Of a DNA stretch of 64,000 nt, positions 7,616 through 15,660 are shown in pieces. Source of the stretch: Actinacidiphila alni (GTDB lineage: Bacteria > Actinomycetota > Actinomycetes > Streptomycetales > Streptomycetaceae). Each line of letters begins with the position of its first letter. The stretch's first letter is position 1. The stretch is from contig NZ_FONG01000005.1 in the NCBI RefSeq assembly GCF_900112845.1, positions 1 to 64,000 on the forward strand, written 5' to 3'. A program made the translations under genes and the position numbers. The notes below the pieces were generated by a model, which was not told the DNA's origin, searched no databases, and saw nothing but the letters and a program-made list of their open reading frames with translations.

Positions 7616-8926
7616 TTACTCGTTCGCGTCGTCCACGCCCAGGCCCAGGCCCGGGAGGAGGCCGGGGAGGAGGGGCGGGAGGGTGACCGAGTGCGGGGGT
7701 GTGGCCGTGGCGCTCGGGGTGTCCGTGGCCGTGCCGTCGCCGCTGGTGGGCGGGGGCGGGAAGAGGCCGTCGGGGCCGCCGAGCAGGCCGTCGTGCGGCG
7801 CCGCGGTGGTGGAGGCGGACGGCGACGGGCTGTCGCTCGGCTGCCCGGAGGGCGCGGTGCCCGACGCCGGGGCGGACGGCGTGGCCGAGCCCGTGCCGTT
7901 GCCGTCGTCCGTGCCGCCGCCGGACTTGTGGCGGCCGTGCGAACCGCCGGAGGACGAGTCGTCCTTCGGCTTGGGCAGCACCGACTCCAGCGGCGCCACG
8001 TCGTGGTCTATGGCGTCGAAGACCGAACTCACCTGGTCGGAGACGTCGGTGAGCTGGCTCGGCAGCTTGCCGCGCAGATCGGTCCAGCCCTGCCGGTGCG
8101 CCGCCGCGAAGGTGTTGAGCACCTCCATGGGCCGCAGCGAGCCGTCCTTGGCGTAGGCGGCGCTGAGCAGCCGGTGGCCCTCGGAGGCTTCCTGGTGCAT
8201 ACCGGACAGTGCCTTGCGGACCTCGCCCACCGACTCGTCGTCGAGCTGCCCGCCGCGGCCCCGGTCCATCAGCCGACGGGCCTCCTGCATGCGCGTGGCG
8301 GCCATGTCGAGGTAGACCTTGCCGCGGGAGGCGTCGCTGCCCGCCATGTCGAGCTTGAGGTCCTCCATGCCCCGCTTGAGGCCGTAGAGGGTGTCGCCGG
8401 GGAGCGCGTTGGTGCTGGCGGCGGCGACGCCGCCGAAGGCGCCCGCGGCGACGCCGACGGACAGGCCGCCGACGGCGAGCCGGCGGGAGAGCCGGGAGCG
8501 CGGGGTGAGCTTGCGCAGCCGGTGGGCGCCGTGTCCGCCCTCGGAGCGCTGCTCGGGGACGCGGCCGGTGGCCTCGAAGCTGCCGTCGGCGATGGCCTGT
8601 TCCATGGCGGCGATGAGCTGCGCGCGCTGGACGGTCTTCTTGTCGGCGTCCATCGTGGGCGCCGGCCGGTCGCCGATGGCCTTGGCGAGCGCCAGCAGCG
8701 TGGCCTGCTCGGGGTCGGCGTGCCGGGCCGCGGCATGACTGCCGTGCTGGCCGTGCTGGCCGCCGTGACCCCCGTGACCGCCCGCCGGTCCGCCGCCGGA
8801 ACTGCCGTGCGCGCCGGCGGTCCCGTCGAGGACCACCGTGCTGTCGAGGTCCTCGGCGTCCTCCGCGGCCTCAAGCGCTTGGGCGAAGGCGTTCGCCCGG
8901 CGATGTGCCGTTGCCTGTCCGATCAC
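7616..8926 (-). CDS. rsbN: Anti-sigma factor RsbN (antagonist of BldN)
   Basis: About 436 residues. The N-terminal cytoplasmic part (1-145) contains the short anti-sigma helices around ANAFAQALEAAED and a histidine/glycine-rich insert near 49-69. One membrane segment follows a basic stretch at about 150-172. The extracytoplasmic part has the DUF5667-like sequence GDTLYGLKRGMEDLKL and ends in a Ser/Pro/Gly-rich low-complexity tail. Size, layout and position downstream of bldN match RsbN, the membrane anti-sigma factor that holds BldN inactive in Streptomyces. GTG at 8926 is preferred because AGGAGG lies eight bases ahead; GTG 8935 would overlap that site. A BldN-type promoter is seen at 9058-9086. 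Confidence 0.9.
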   Translation of the reverse strand: MIGQATAHRRANAFAQALEAAEDAEDLDSTVVLDGTAGAHGSSGGGPAGGHGGHGGQHGQHGSHAAARHADPEQATLLALAKAIGDRPAPTMDADKKTVQRAQLIAAMEQAIADGSFEATGRVPEQRSEGGHGAHRLRKLTPRSRLSRRLAVGGLSVGVAAGAFGGVAAASTNALPGDTLYGLKRGMEDLKLDMAGSDASRGKVYLDMAATRMQEARRLMDRGRGGQLDDESVGEVRKALSGMHQEASEGHRLLSAAYAKDGSLRPMEVLNTFAAAHRQGWTDLRGKLPSQLTDVSDQVSSVFDAIDHDVAPLESVLPKPKDDSSSGGSHGRHKSGGGTDDGNGTGSATPSAPASGTAPSGQPSDSPSPSASTTAAPHDGLLGGPDGLFPPPPTSGDGTATDTPSATATPPHSVTLPPLLPGLLPGLGLGVDDANE

Positions 8927-9057
8927 CGGCGGCACCTCCTCTCGTCATCCACACTCGACTCCCGGTGCCGCCCGGAAGGTTGCGTTCCCGGTTGCCGTCC
9001 ACCCGATCGAGTGAACAGCACCAGGCCGCGCGCGGCACAGAAATGTCTGCATGTGAT

Positions 9058-9086
9058 GCAACGAGCGCCGGGCCAGTTGGGTTACG
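9058..9086 (-). promoter_or_regulatory. Candidate BldN-dependent promoter of rsbN
   Basis: Read on the minus strand, CGTAAC (9081-9086) and CGTTGC (9058-9063) are separated by 17 bases. This resembles the BldN consensus (CGTAAC ... CGTTGA-like) reported for chaplin, rodlin, bldM and rsbN promoters, quoted from memory. It would place the start site about 125 bases ahead of rsbN, in the bldN-rsbN intergenic region, and give the sigma factor control of its own inhibitor. Confidence 0.6.
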
Positions 9087-9197
9087 CGGGTCCGATGATC
9101 GGGTCGGCTGTGATGATCCGATCGGTAGGCCGTATGACATACCGACCGGTGAGCAGGTGACACAGGTGACGGCTGGGACGGCTGCGGCACCGCACGC

Positions 9198-10010
9198 TCA
9201 CCTGGCGTCTTCCGGCAGCAGCCGCGCCAGGGTGCGCACCGCCCGGTACTGGAGGGTCTTGATCGCGCCCTCGTTCTTGCCCATGATGCGGGCGGTCTCG
9301 GCCACCGAGAGACCTTGCAGGAACCGCAGCGTCACGCACTCCTGCTGCTGCGGGTTGAGCTTGCGCACGGCCTGGAGCAGCGCCTCGTTGGACAGCGACT
9401 CCAGGACGGAGTCCTCGGGGCTGCGCTCGACCTCGTTGGCGTCGAGCATTTCGCCGGTGGTCACTTCGAGGCGGAAGCGGCTCGATTTGAAGTGGTCGGC
9501 GACCAGATTGCGGGCGATCGTGACCAGCCACGCGCCGAAATCGCGGCCCTGCCAGGTGAAGGTGCCGATCCGGCGCAGGGCGCGCAGGAACGTCTCGCTG
9601 GTCAGGTCCTCGGCCGTGGCCTTGCTGCCGACCCGGTAGTAGATGTAGCGGTACACGGTGTCGGAGTAGTGGTCGTAGAGCCGTCCGAAGGCTTCGGTCT
9701 CGCCTTCCTGGGCGCGTTCGACCAGGTCCATCATCCGGCCGCTGTCGGTGTCGGACGAGGGGCGGCGGGCGGTGGTGACGGCGGCCGTGCCGCTGCCGGA
9801 GGCGCCGCCGGCGCCGTGCGAATTGCTGCGGGTGCGTCTGCCTGCGGCGGTGCTGACTTCGGCCAGTGCGTAGGCGTGGCCGGGGACGGTGGGACCGGAC
9901 GTGGCGAAGGCGGGCACGGCGTGCGGGGGGACCGAGCGCATCAGGTAGTCGACAACCAATGCGCGCAACGCAGCCAGGCCAGAGGTGCTAACCCCGTCGT
10001 GTGGGTACAC
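9198..10010 (-). CDS. bldN: ECF sigma factor BldN, with N-terminal pro-sequence
   Basis: A 270-residue ECF-type RNA polymerase sigma factor that controls aerial mycelium genes such as the chaplins and bldM. The first ~90 residues are an extra Ala/Ser/Gly-rich N-terminal extension, like the BldN pro-sequence that is removed by proteolysis in S. coelicolor. Region 2 begins near MMDLVERAQ, with YSDTVYRYIYYRVG and ARNLVADHF; region 4 is in PQQQECVTLRFLQGLSVAETA followed by the helix-turn-helix MGKNEGAIKTLQYRA. GTG 10010 has GGGAG ahead, and the N terminus MYPHDGV fits the known protein. rsbN follows downstream. Confidence 0.95.
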   Translation of the reverse strand: MYPHDGVSTSGLAALRALVVDYLMRSVPPHAVPAFATSGPTVPGHAYALAEVSTAAGRRTRSNSHGAGGASGSGTAAVTTARRPSSDTDSGRMMDLVERAQEGETEAFGRLYDHYSDTVYRYIYYRVGSKATAEDLTSETFLRALRRIGTFTWQGRDFGAWLVTIARNLVADHFKSSRFRLEVTTGEMLDANEVERSPEDSVLESLSNEALLQAVRKLNPQQQECVTLRFLQGLSVAETARIMGKNEGAIKTLQYRAVRTLARLLPEDAR

Positions 10011-10317
10011 GGGACTCCCAGAGGCAGAACTTCCATCACGTGCAGTACGGGACCGTTCACCCGTCGTGGCGACGTGTGGGTACCGGAATGCGTCTGAGGA
10101 GAATAACGCTTCGTACAGGCGACGCTACACCGAGTTGTTCAAATCGCCGTTTCCGCCACTTCCGGAGCGGAATGGTGATCGACCAATTATCGAACAAGCG
10201 ACGTTAGTTGACCACTTCTGCTCGTGAATGGCTCGCGCAGAGAGCGTGTTGTGGTCGTGTTCACCACTGGTGCCACAGTGACGGGAGTCACGGACAGTCA
10301 GGGCCGCCGCGCGGTCG
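10011..10317 (-). promoter_or_regulatory. bldN upstream region with BldD-box-like sites
   Basis: This 307-base stretch lacks a credible gene and should hold the bldN promoter. It contains AGTGA (10277-10281) and TCAC (10288-10291), six bases apart, which fits the older AGTgA-n-TCAC description of BldD sites. CACCACTGGTG at 10262-10272 is a neat 11-base palindrome beside it. The region is clearly more AT-rich around 10140-10220, consistent with a promoter. No -10/-35 pair was convincing enough to mark. Confidence 0.45.
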
Positions 10318-11319
10318 TCAGCGGTGCCGGCGGCGACTGAGGGCGATCGCCGCGAGCGTGCCGCCCGCCGCCGCGCCCATGCCGGCCGCCGCGGGGATGC
10401 CGATCCTGGCCGCCTTGCGCCCGGTGCGGTAGTCGCGCAGCCGCCAGCCCTCGGCGCGGGCGTGCTTGCGCAGCCTGCTGTCGGGGTTGATGGCGTACGG
10501 GTGGCCGACCAGGGACAGTATCGGTATGTCGTTGGCGGAGTCGCTGTACGCGGCGCACTGCGACAGGTCCAGGTCCTCGGCGGCGGCCAGCGCCCGTACG
10601 GCCTCGGCCTTGGCGGGGCCGTGCAGCGGCTCGCCGACCAGGTGGCCGGTGTAGACGCCGTCGCGGGACTCGGCGACGGTGCCGAGCGCGCCGGTCAGGC
10701 CGAGGCGGCGGGCGATGATCGTGGCGGTCTCGACGGGCGCGGCGGTCACCAGCCAGACCCGCTGGCCGGCGTCCAGGTGGGCCTGGGCCAGCGCGCGGGT
10801 GCCGGGCCAGATCTTGCCCGCCATGTACTCGTCGTAGATCTCCTCGCCGATGGACATCAGTTCCTCGACGCGGTGCCCCTTGATGATGGACAGCGCGCTC
10901 TCGCGCACGTCCTGCATGTGCTCGGGGTCCTCGTTGCCCGCCATCCGGAAGTACGTCTGCTGCCAGGCGAAGCGCAGCAGGTCGCGGGTGTCGAAGAACT
11001 TCCGCTTGTACAGGCCGCGGCCGAAGTGGAATATGGCCGCGCCCTGCATGACGGTGTTGTCGAGGTCGAAGAAGGCCGCCGCGCGGGGCTGGTCGGGGTC
11101 GGGGAACTCAGGCTCGGGCTGTTCCTCCGCCGCGGACTCTGCCTCGGACTCCGTCGCGGCCTCCACGACGGACTCCGCCTCCGGCTCCGGTGCGGGTCTC
11201 TCGGGCCGGGTCTTGGTGGCCAGGGCTGCTTCCGCGGCCTGCGCCGCGGCTTCGCCGGCCAGCACACTGCGTTCGGTGCCGGCCTGCTTACGTGGGGTGA
11301 GCCATCTGCGTGCGGCCAT
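10318..11319 (-). CDS. HAD-IB family hydrolase (SerB/CicA-like phosphatase)
   Basis: A 333-residue protein. The first ~85 residues are an Ala/Glu-rich disordered extension. The phosphatase domain starts with [13 protein letters not shown] (motif I, DxDxT) and continues with [11 protein letters not shown] (motif II), [11 protein letters not shown] (lysine motif III) and [15 protein letters not shown] (motif IV). The C terminus has a short hydrophobic stretch and a basic end (SRRRHR), so membrane association is possible. The family covers phosphoserine phosphatase-like and related enzymes; the substrate is unknown. ATG 11319 is chosen since the longer upstream frame runs antisense through two other genes. 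It lies directly upstream of bldN on the same strand. Confidence 0.85.
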   Translation of the reverse strand: MAARRWLTPRKQAGTERSVLAGEAAAQAAEAALATKTRPERPAPEPEAESVVEAATESEAESAAEEQPEPEFPDPDQPRAAAFFDLDNTVMQGAAIFHFGRGLYKRKFFDTRDLLRFAWQQTYFRMAGNEDPEHMQDVRESALSIIKGHRVEELMSIGEEIYDEYMAGKIWPGTRALAQAHLDAGQRVWLVTAAPVETATIIARRLGLTGALGTVAESRDGVYTGHLVGEPLHGPAKAEAVRALAAAEDLDLSQCAAYSDSANDIPILSLVGHPYAINPDSRLRKHARAEGWRLRDYRTGRKAARIGIPAAAGMGAAAGGTLAAIALSRRRHR

Positions 11320-11418
11320 GTCGCGAGCATAACCACCCGGCGCGTCAAGCCCTGTTCGCCCACGGTGCGGGGGCGTGAACGTCACACGACGACGGCGTTG
11401 CGCACGCACCGGCGCACA

Positions 11419-11703
11419 ATGGCCCGTATGACGCGTATGACGAACGAGAACGCCGCGCGGCCGGTCCGTACGGTCACGCTGATCGGGAAGCCCGGCTGTC
11501 ATCTGTGCGACGACGCGCGGACGGTGGTCGAGAAGGTCGCGGGCGAGACGGGCGCGGCGGTGGAGGAGCGCGACATCACGCAGGACGCGGAACTGCACGC
11601 CCGTTACTGGGAGCAGATCCCGGTGGTCCTGGTCGACGGCGAACAGCACACGTTCTGGCGGGTGGACGAGAAAAGGCTGCGTACTGCACTGATCGTGCCG
11701 TAG
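11419..11703 (+). CDS. Glutaredoxin-family protein
   Basis: A small thioredoxin-fold protein of up to 94 residues. [16 protein letters not shown] carries the CxxC redox motif, and [28 protein letters not shown] gives the conserved cis-proline region (IPVV). This matches the DUF836/glutaredoxin-like family. It probably takes part in thiol-disulfide exchange, partner unknown. The exact start is uncertain: ATGs at 11419, 11428 and 11437 are in frame with no strong ribosome binding site. It diverges from the HAD phosphatase and precedes the exonuclease gene. Confidence 0.85.
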   Translation: MARMTRMTNENAARPVRTVTLIGKPGCHLCDDARTVVEKVAGETGAAVEERDITQDAELHARYWEQIPVVLVDGEQHTFWRVDEKRLRTALIVP

Positions 11704-11796
11704 GTGATATGCGGGCGTTACTCGTATTCGCGCACCTTCGATTACGATCGAGGTCGTTTTGTACGGCCGGGGGCGTTGCGTGAGGAGTGTGACCGC

Positions 11797-12495
11797 GTGC
11801 TCTCGGGTCGGAGCCAGCAGGCGTCGTACGGCTATGCCGTGGTCGATGTCGAGGCGACCGGCTCGTCGTCGCGGCGGCACCGGGTGGTGGAGCTGGCGGT
11901 CGTCCTGCTGGACGGGGAGCTGGGTCCGCAGGGCGAGTTCACGACGCTGGTCGATCCGCACGGGCCGGTCGGTCCGACGCACATCCACGGGATCGCGGTC
12001 GGCGACCTGGGCGGCGCGCCCTCCTTCGAGGGCATCGCGGTGCGGCTGCTGAATCTGCTGCGCGGCCGGGTCCTGGTGGGGCACAACGTGGGCTGCGACC
12101 GGTCGTTCCTGGCGGCGGAGTTCGCCCGGATCGGGGTGCGGCTGCCGTCCATACCAGAACTTTGCACGATGCGGATGGCCGCCGAGCGGCTGCCCGTTCC
12201 GCACGGTCTGTCACTGCGCGACTGCGCGGCCCGGGCGGGCGTCACGGAGTGGAACGCGCACACCGCGCTCGGTGACGCCCGTGCGACCGCCGAGCTGTTC
12301 TCGCACTACATGCGGGGTACGGAAGCGGACGAATACGCGGAAGCGGCCGGTCCCGAGCACCGGCTGGCGCTCGCGGCGGCGGTGGAATGGCCCCGGACCA
12401 CTGGTCTCACGGGCGTCGCGGACGCACTCTGGAAGCGCCGCAGCAACGATTCCGCACGGCGAATGGTGCCCAATGTCCGCAATGGGAGCGCGTGA
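11797..12495 (+). CDS. DEDDh 3'-5' exonuclease (DnaQ/epsilon-like)
   Basis: A 232-residue exonuclease. The ExoI motif is VVDVEATG, ExoII is [14 protein letters not shown], and ExoIII is [14 protein letters not shown] with the histidine and aspartate of the DEDDh group. It is a stand-alone exonuclease domain and could act in proofreading, repair or RNA turnover. The GTG at 11797 has AGGAG nine bases ahead; a longer frame to 11704 has no such site. It is followed at once by the rex promoter region. Confidence 0.85.
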   Translation: MLSGRSQQASYGYAVVDVEATGSSSRRHRVVELAVVLLDGELGPQGEFTTLVDPHGPVGPTHIHGIAVGDLGGAPSFEGIAVRLLNLLRGRVLVGHNVGCDRSFLAAEFARIGVRLPSIPELCTMRMAAERLPVPHGLSLRDCAARAGVTEWNAHTALGDARATAELFSHYMRGTEADEYAEAAGPEHRLALAAAVEWPRTTGLTGVADALWKRRSNDSARRMVPNVRNGSA

Positions 12496-12532
12496 TGCCG
12501 GTCACGTCCGCCGGGCAAATCGGACACCATCT

Positions 12533-12550
12533 TTGTGCACGCGTTCACAA
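12533..12550. promoter_or_regulatory. Rex operator (ROP) upstream of rex
   Basis: TTGTGCACGCGTTCACAA is an almost perfect palindrome with the TTGTGAAC...GTTCACAA Rex consensus, and the symmetry extends to CTTTG/CAAAG outside it. TTGTGC (12533-12538) can also serve as a -35 for TAGCCT (12556-12561) with a 17-base spacer, so a bound Rex dimer would block the promoter. This is the NADH/NAD+-responsive autoregulatory site known for rex-hemACD in S. coelicolor. Confidence 0.93.
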
Positions 12551-12626
12551 AGACATAGCCTGGCGTCCACGGGGCGGCCCCAAAGACCGTGGTCGTCTTC
12601 AGCCCAGCTCTACCCGCAGGAGCACC

Positions 12627-13337
12627 GTGGCAACTGGCCGATCACACCGACCGGCGACCCGCAGCCGAGGGATTCCCGAGGCCACCGTCGCCAGACTTCC
12701 GCTGTACCTGCGGGCACTGACAGCACTCTCCGAGCGCTCGGTGCCCACCGTGTCCTCGGAGGAACTCGCCGCCGCCGCCGGGGTCAACTCGGCCAAGCTG
12801 CGCAAGGACTTCTCCTACCTCGGCTCCTACGGGACGCGCGGCGTGGGCTACGACGTCGAGTACCTCGTCTACCAGATCAGCCGTGAGCTGGGCCTCACGC
12901 AGGACTGGCCGGTCGTCATTGTCGGTATCGGCAACCTCGGCGCCGCGCTCGCCAATTACGGCGGGTTCGCCTCCCGCGGCTTCCGCGTCGCCGCCCTGCT
13001 CGACGCCGACCCGGCGCTCGCGGGCCGCCTGGTCGCCGGGCTGCCGGTGCGGCACATCGACGAGCTGGAGTCGATCGTCGCGGACAACCAGGTCTCGATC
13101 GGCGTCATCGCCACGCCCGCCGGCGCCGCCCAGGAGGTCACCGACCGCCTCGTGGCCGCCGGCGTGACCTCCATCCTCAACTTCGCGCCGACCGTGCTGA
13201 CGGTGCCGGACGGTGTGGACGTCCGCAAGGTCGACCTCTCCATCGAGCTGCAGATCCTCGCCTTCCACGAGCAGCGCAAGGCCGGCGAGGACCGCCAGGA
13301 CCCGGACGGTGACGTACCCGCCGTGATGCCCGCATGA
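12627..13337 (+). CDS. rex: Redox-sensing transcriptional repressor Rex
   Basis: A 236-residue repressor. The N-terminal winged helix includes EELAAAAGVNSAKLRKDFSYLGSYGTRGVGY. The C-terminal Rossmann domain starts VVIVGIGNLGAALANYGGF and binds NADH/NAD+. Rex leaves its operators when the NADH/NAD+ ratio rises, turning on respiratory and haem genes. GTG 12627 is preceded by GCAGGAG. The upstream Rex operator implies autoregulation, and the stop overlaps the hemA start (ATGA), so rex-hemA-hemC-hemD form one operon. Confidence 0.97.
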   Translation: MATGRSHRPATRSRGIPEATVARLPLYLRALTALSERSVPTVSSEELAAAAGVNSAKLRKDFSYLGSYGTRGVGYDVEYLVYQISRELGLTQDWPVVIVGIGNLGAALANYGGFASRGFRVAALLDADPALAGRLVAGLPVRHIDELESIVADNQVSIGVIATPAGAAQEVTDRLVAAGVTSILNFAPTVLTVPDGVDVRKVDLSIELQILAFHEQRKAGEDRQDPDGDVPAVMPA

Positions 13338-14659
13338 GTGTTCTCGTCGTCGGACTCAGCCACCGCAGCGCTCCCGTGAGCGTCCTGGAACGGGCCGCGC
13401 TCGGCGCGGACGCCCGCGCCAAGCTGCTCCAGGACGCGCTGGCCGCGGAGCCCGCGACCGAGGCTGTGGTGCTGGCGACGTGCAACCGCGTCGAGCTGTA
13501 CGCGGACGTCGACAAGTTCCACGCCGGGGTGGCCGAGCTGTCGGTGCTGCTGGCGCAGCACAGCGGCGTCGGCCTGGAGGAACTGACACCGCACCTGTAC
13601 GTGCACTACGAGGACCGGGCCGTCCACCACCTGCTGTCGGTGGCGTGCGGTCTTGACTCGATGGTCGTCGGCGAGGGTCAGATCCTCGGCCAGATCAAGG
13701 ACGCGCTGGCCGCCGGGCAGGAGCTGCACACCGCGGGCCGGCTGCTCAACGACCTGTTCCAGCAGGCGCTGCGGGTCGGCAAGCGGGCGCATTCCGAGAC
13801 CGGGATAGACCGGGCGGGGCAGTCCCTGGTCACCTTCGGCCTGGACCAGCTCGCCGTGACGACCGGCCCGCTCACCGGCCGCCGCGCCCTGGTCGTCGGC
13901 GCCGGTTCGATGTCCTCACTGGCCGCGGCGACGCTCGCCCGCGCCGGCGTGCGCGAGCTGGTGATCGCCAACCGTACGGTCGAGCGCGCGCAGCGGCTGG
14001 CCGCCGCGCTCGACGGCCGCGCCGTCACCATGGCCGAGGTCCCCGACGTGCTGCGCACCGCCGACATCGTCGTCTCCTGTACGGGCGCGACCGGCCTGGT
14101 GCTGACCGCCGACGACCTGCGCACCGCGCTCGACGGCCGGCCCGCGGACTCCGGTGACCTGGCCGTGCTCGACCTGGCCATGCCGCGCGACGTGGACGGC
14201 GCCGCGCACCAACTGCTCGGCGTGCACCTGGTCGACATAGAGTCGCTGGCCGCCGCCTCCGCCGACGCCCCCATGGCCGCCGATGTGGACGCGGTGCGCG
14301 GCATCGTCTCCGAGGAGGTCGCCGCCTTCGGCGCGGCCCAGCGCGCGGCCCGCATCACGCCCACCGTCGTCGCCCTGCGCGCGATGGCCGCCGACGTCGT
14401 AGCGGGTGAACTTTCCCGGCTCGACGGTAGGCTGCCCGATCTGGACGACAAGCAGCGCGCGGAGATCACCCAGACGGTGCGCCGCGTCGTCGACAAGCTC
14501 CTGCACGCGCCCACCGTGCGGGTCAAGCAGCTCGCGGGCGAGCCGGGCGGCGCCGGCTACGCGGACGCCCTGCGCGAGCTCTTCGACCTCGACCCGCAGA
14601 CCGTCGCCGCCATGCGCTCCGCGCCGGTCGTACCAGAACCGAATCGAGGCTCCCGATGA
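13334..14659 (+). CDS. hemA: Glutamyl-tRNA reductase
   Basis: A 441-residue enzyme that reduces glutamyl-tRNA to glutamate-1-semialdehyde with NADPH, the first committed step of C5 tetrapyrrole synthesis. The catalytic cysteine is Cys50 in VVLATCNRVE, the SHRSAP motif is near residue 9, and the NADPH fold starts at LVVGAGSMSSLAA near 185. The C-terminal dimerisation helix is intact. ATG overlaps the rex stop by four bases and the hemA stop overlaps hemC in the same way, so translation is probably coupled. Confidence 0.97.
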   Translation: MSVLVVGLSHRSAPVSVLERAALGADARAKLLQDALAAEPATEAVVLATCNRVELYADVDKFHAGVAELSVLLAQHSGVGLEELTPHLYVHYEDRAVHHLLSVACGLDSMVVGEGQILGQIKDALAAGQELHTAGRLLNDLFQQALRVGKRAHSETGIDRAGQSLVTFGLDQLAVTTGPLTGRRALVVGAGSMSSLAAATLARAGVRELVIANRTVERAQRLAAALDGRAVTMAEVPDVLRTADIVVSCTGATGLVLTADDLRTALDGRPADSGDLAVLDLAMPRDVDGAAHQLLGVHLVDIESLAAASADAPMAADVDAVRGIVSEEVAAFGAAQRAARITPTVVALRAMAADVVAGELSRLDGRLPDLDDKQRAEITQTVRRVVDKLLHAPTVRVKQLAGEPGGAGYADALRELFDLDPQTVAAMRSAPVVPEPNRGSR

Positions 14660-15660
14660 CCCGCCGTCCGGCGACGAGTCCCGCCGCAGAAGGACGCGCC
14701 CCTGAAGGGGCGCAGCCCCTTCGCCTGGGCACCCGGAAGAGCAAGCTCGCCATGGCCCAGTCCGGCATGATCGCCGCGCAGGTCACGGAACTGACCGGCC
14801 GCCCGGTCGAGTTGGTCGAGATCACCACGTACGGCGACACCTCCCGCGAACACCTCGCACAGATCGGCGGCACCGGCGTCTTCGTCTCGGCGCTGCGCGA
14901 CGCCCTCCTCGAGGGCACGATCGACTTCGCGGTGCACAGCCTCAAGGACCTCCCCACGGCGGAGCCGGCCGGGCTGACGCTCGCGGCGATCCCCGTCCGC
15001 GAGGACCCGCGGGACGCCCTCGTGGCCAGGGACGGTCTGACCTTCGACGCGCTCCCCGACGGAGCGCGGATCGGAACCGGCTCACCGCGCCGAATGGCGC
15101 AGCTCAACGCGTGGGCACGGTCACACCACAGGGCCGTCGAGACCGTCCCGATCCGTGGCAATGTTGACACCCGCATCGGGTACGTTACTTCCGGCACGCT
15201 CGACGCGGTCGTACTGGCCGCCGCCGGGCTGAACCGTATCGGCAGGCTCGCGGAGGCGAGCGAGCTGATCGCTGCCGACGCCGTGCTGCCAGCACCCGGC
15301 CAGGGAGCGCTGGCGGTCGAATGCGCCGCCTCCAACCAGGAGTTGGCCGCACAGCTCGCCGAACTCGACGACCCGTTCACCCGGGTCGCCGTGACCGCCG
15401 AGCGAACCCTGCTCGCCGCCCTCGAGGCCGGCTGCTCCGCCCCCGTGGGCGCGCTCGCCGACCTCGTGGCCGACGGGCAGACTACCGAGCTGCGCCTGCG
15501 CGGTGTCGTCGGCACGACCGACGGCACCTCACTGGTGCAGATGTCCATCACCGGTCCCGTACCGGCATCCGACGAGGAAGCGCGTGCCCTCGGGCGCGAG
15601 TTGGCCGTCGAGATGCTCGCCAAGGGTGCGGCCGGTCTTATGGGGGAGCGCGCACTTTGA
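14656..15660 (+). CDS. hemC: Porphobilinogen deaminase (hydroxymethylbilane synthase)
   Basis: A 334-residue enzyme that joins four porphobilinogens into hydroxymethylbilane. The dipyrromethane cofactor is carried by Cys260 in LEAGCSAPVGALA. Other family motifs are LRLGTRKSKLAMAQ, the catalytic aspartate segment HSLKDLPT and GTGSPRRMAQL. The N terminus is about 20 residues longer than usual, which follows from accepting the ATGA overlap with hemA. The stop shares TTGA with the start of hemD. Confidence 0.97.
   Translation: MTRRPATSPAAEGRAPEGAQPLRLGTRKSKLAMAQSGMIAAQVTELTGRPVELVEITTYGDTSREHLAQIGGTGVFVSALRDALLEGTIDFAVHSLKDLPTAEPAGLTLAAIPVREDPRDALVARDGLTFDALPDGARIGTGSPRRMAQLNAWARSHHRAVETVPIRGNVDTRIGYVTSGTLDAVVLAAAGLNRIGRLAEASELIAADAVLPAPGQGALAVECAASNQELAAQLAELDDPFTRVAVTAERTLLAALEAGCSAPVGALADLVADGQTTELRLRGVVGTTDGTSLVQMSITGPVPASDEEARALGRELAVEMLAKGAAGLMGERAL

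Noticed and set aside
8927..8935. GTG 8935 as rsbN start
   Set aside because: It would overlap the AGGAGG ribosome binding site; GTG 8926 has ideal spacing.
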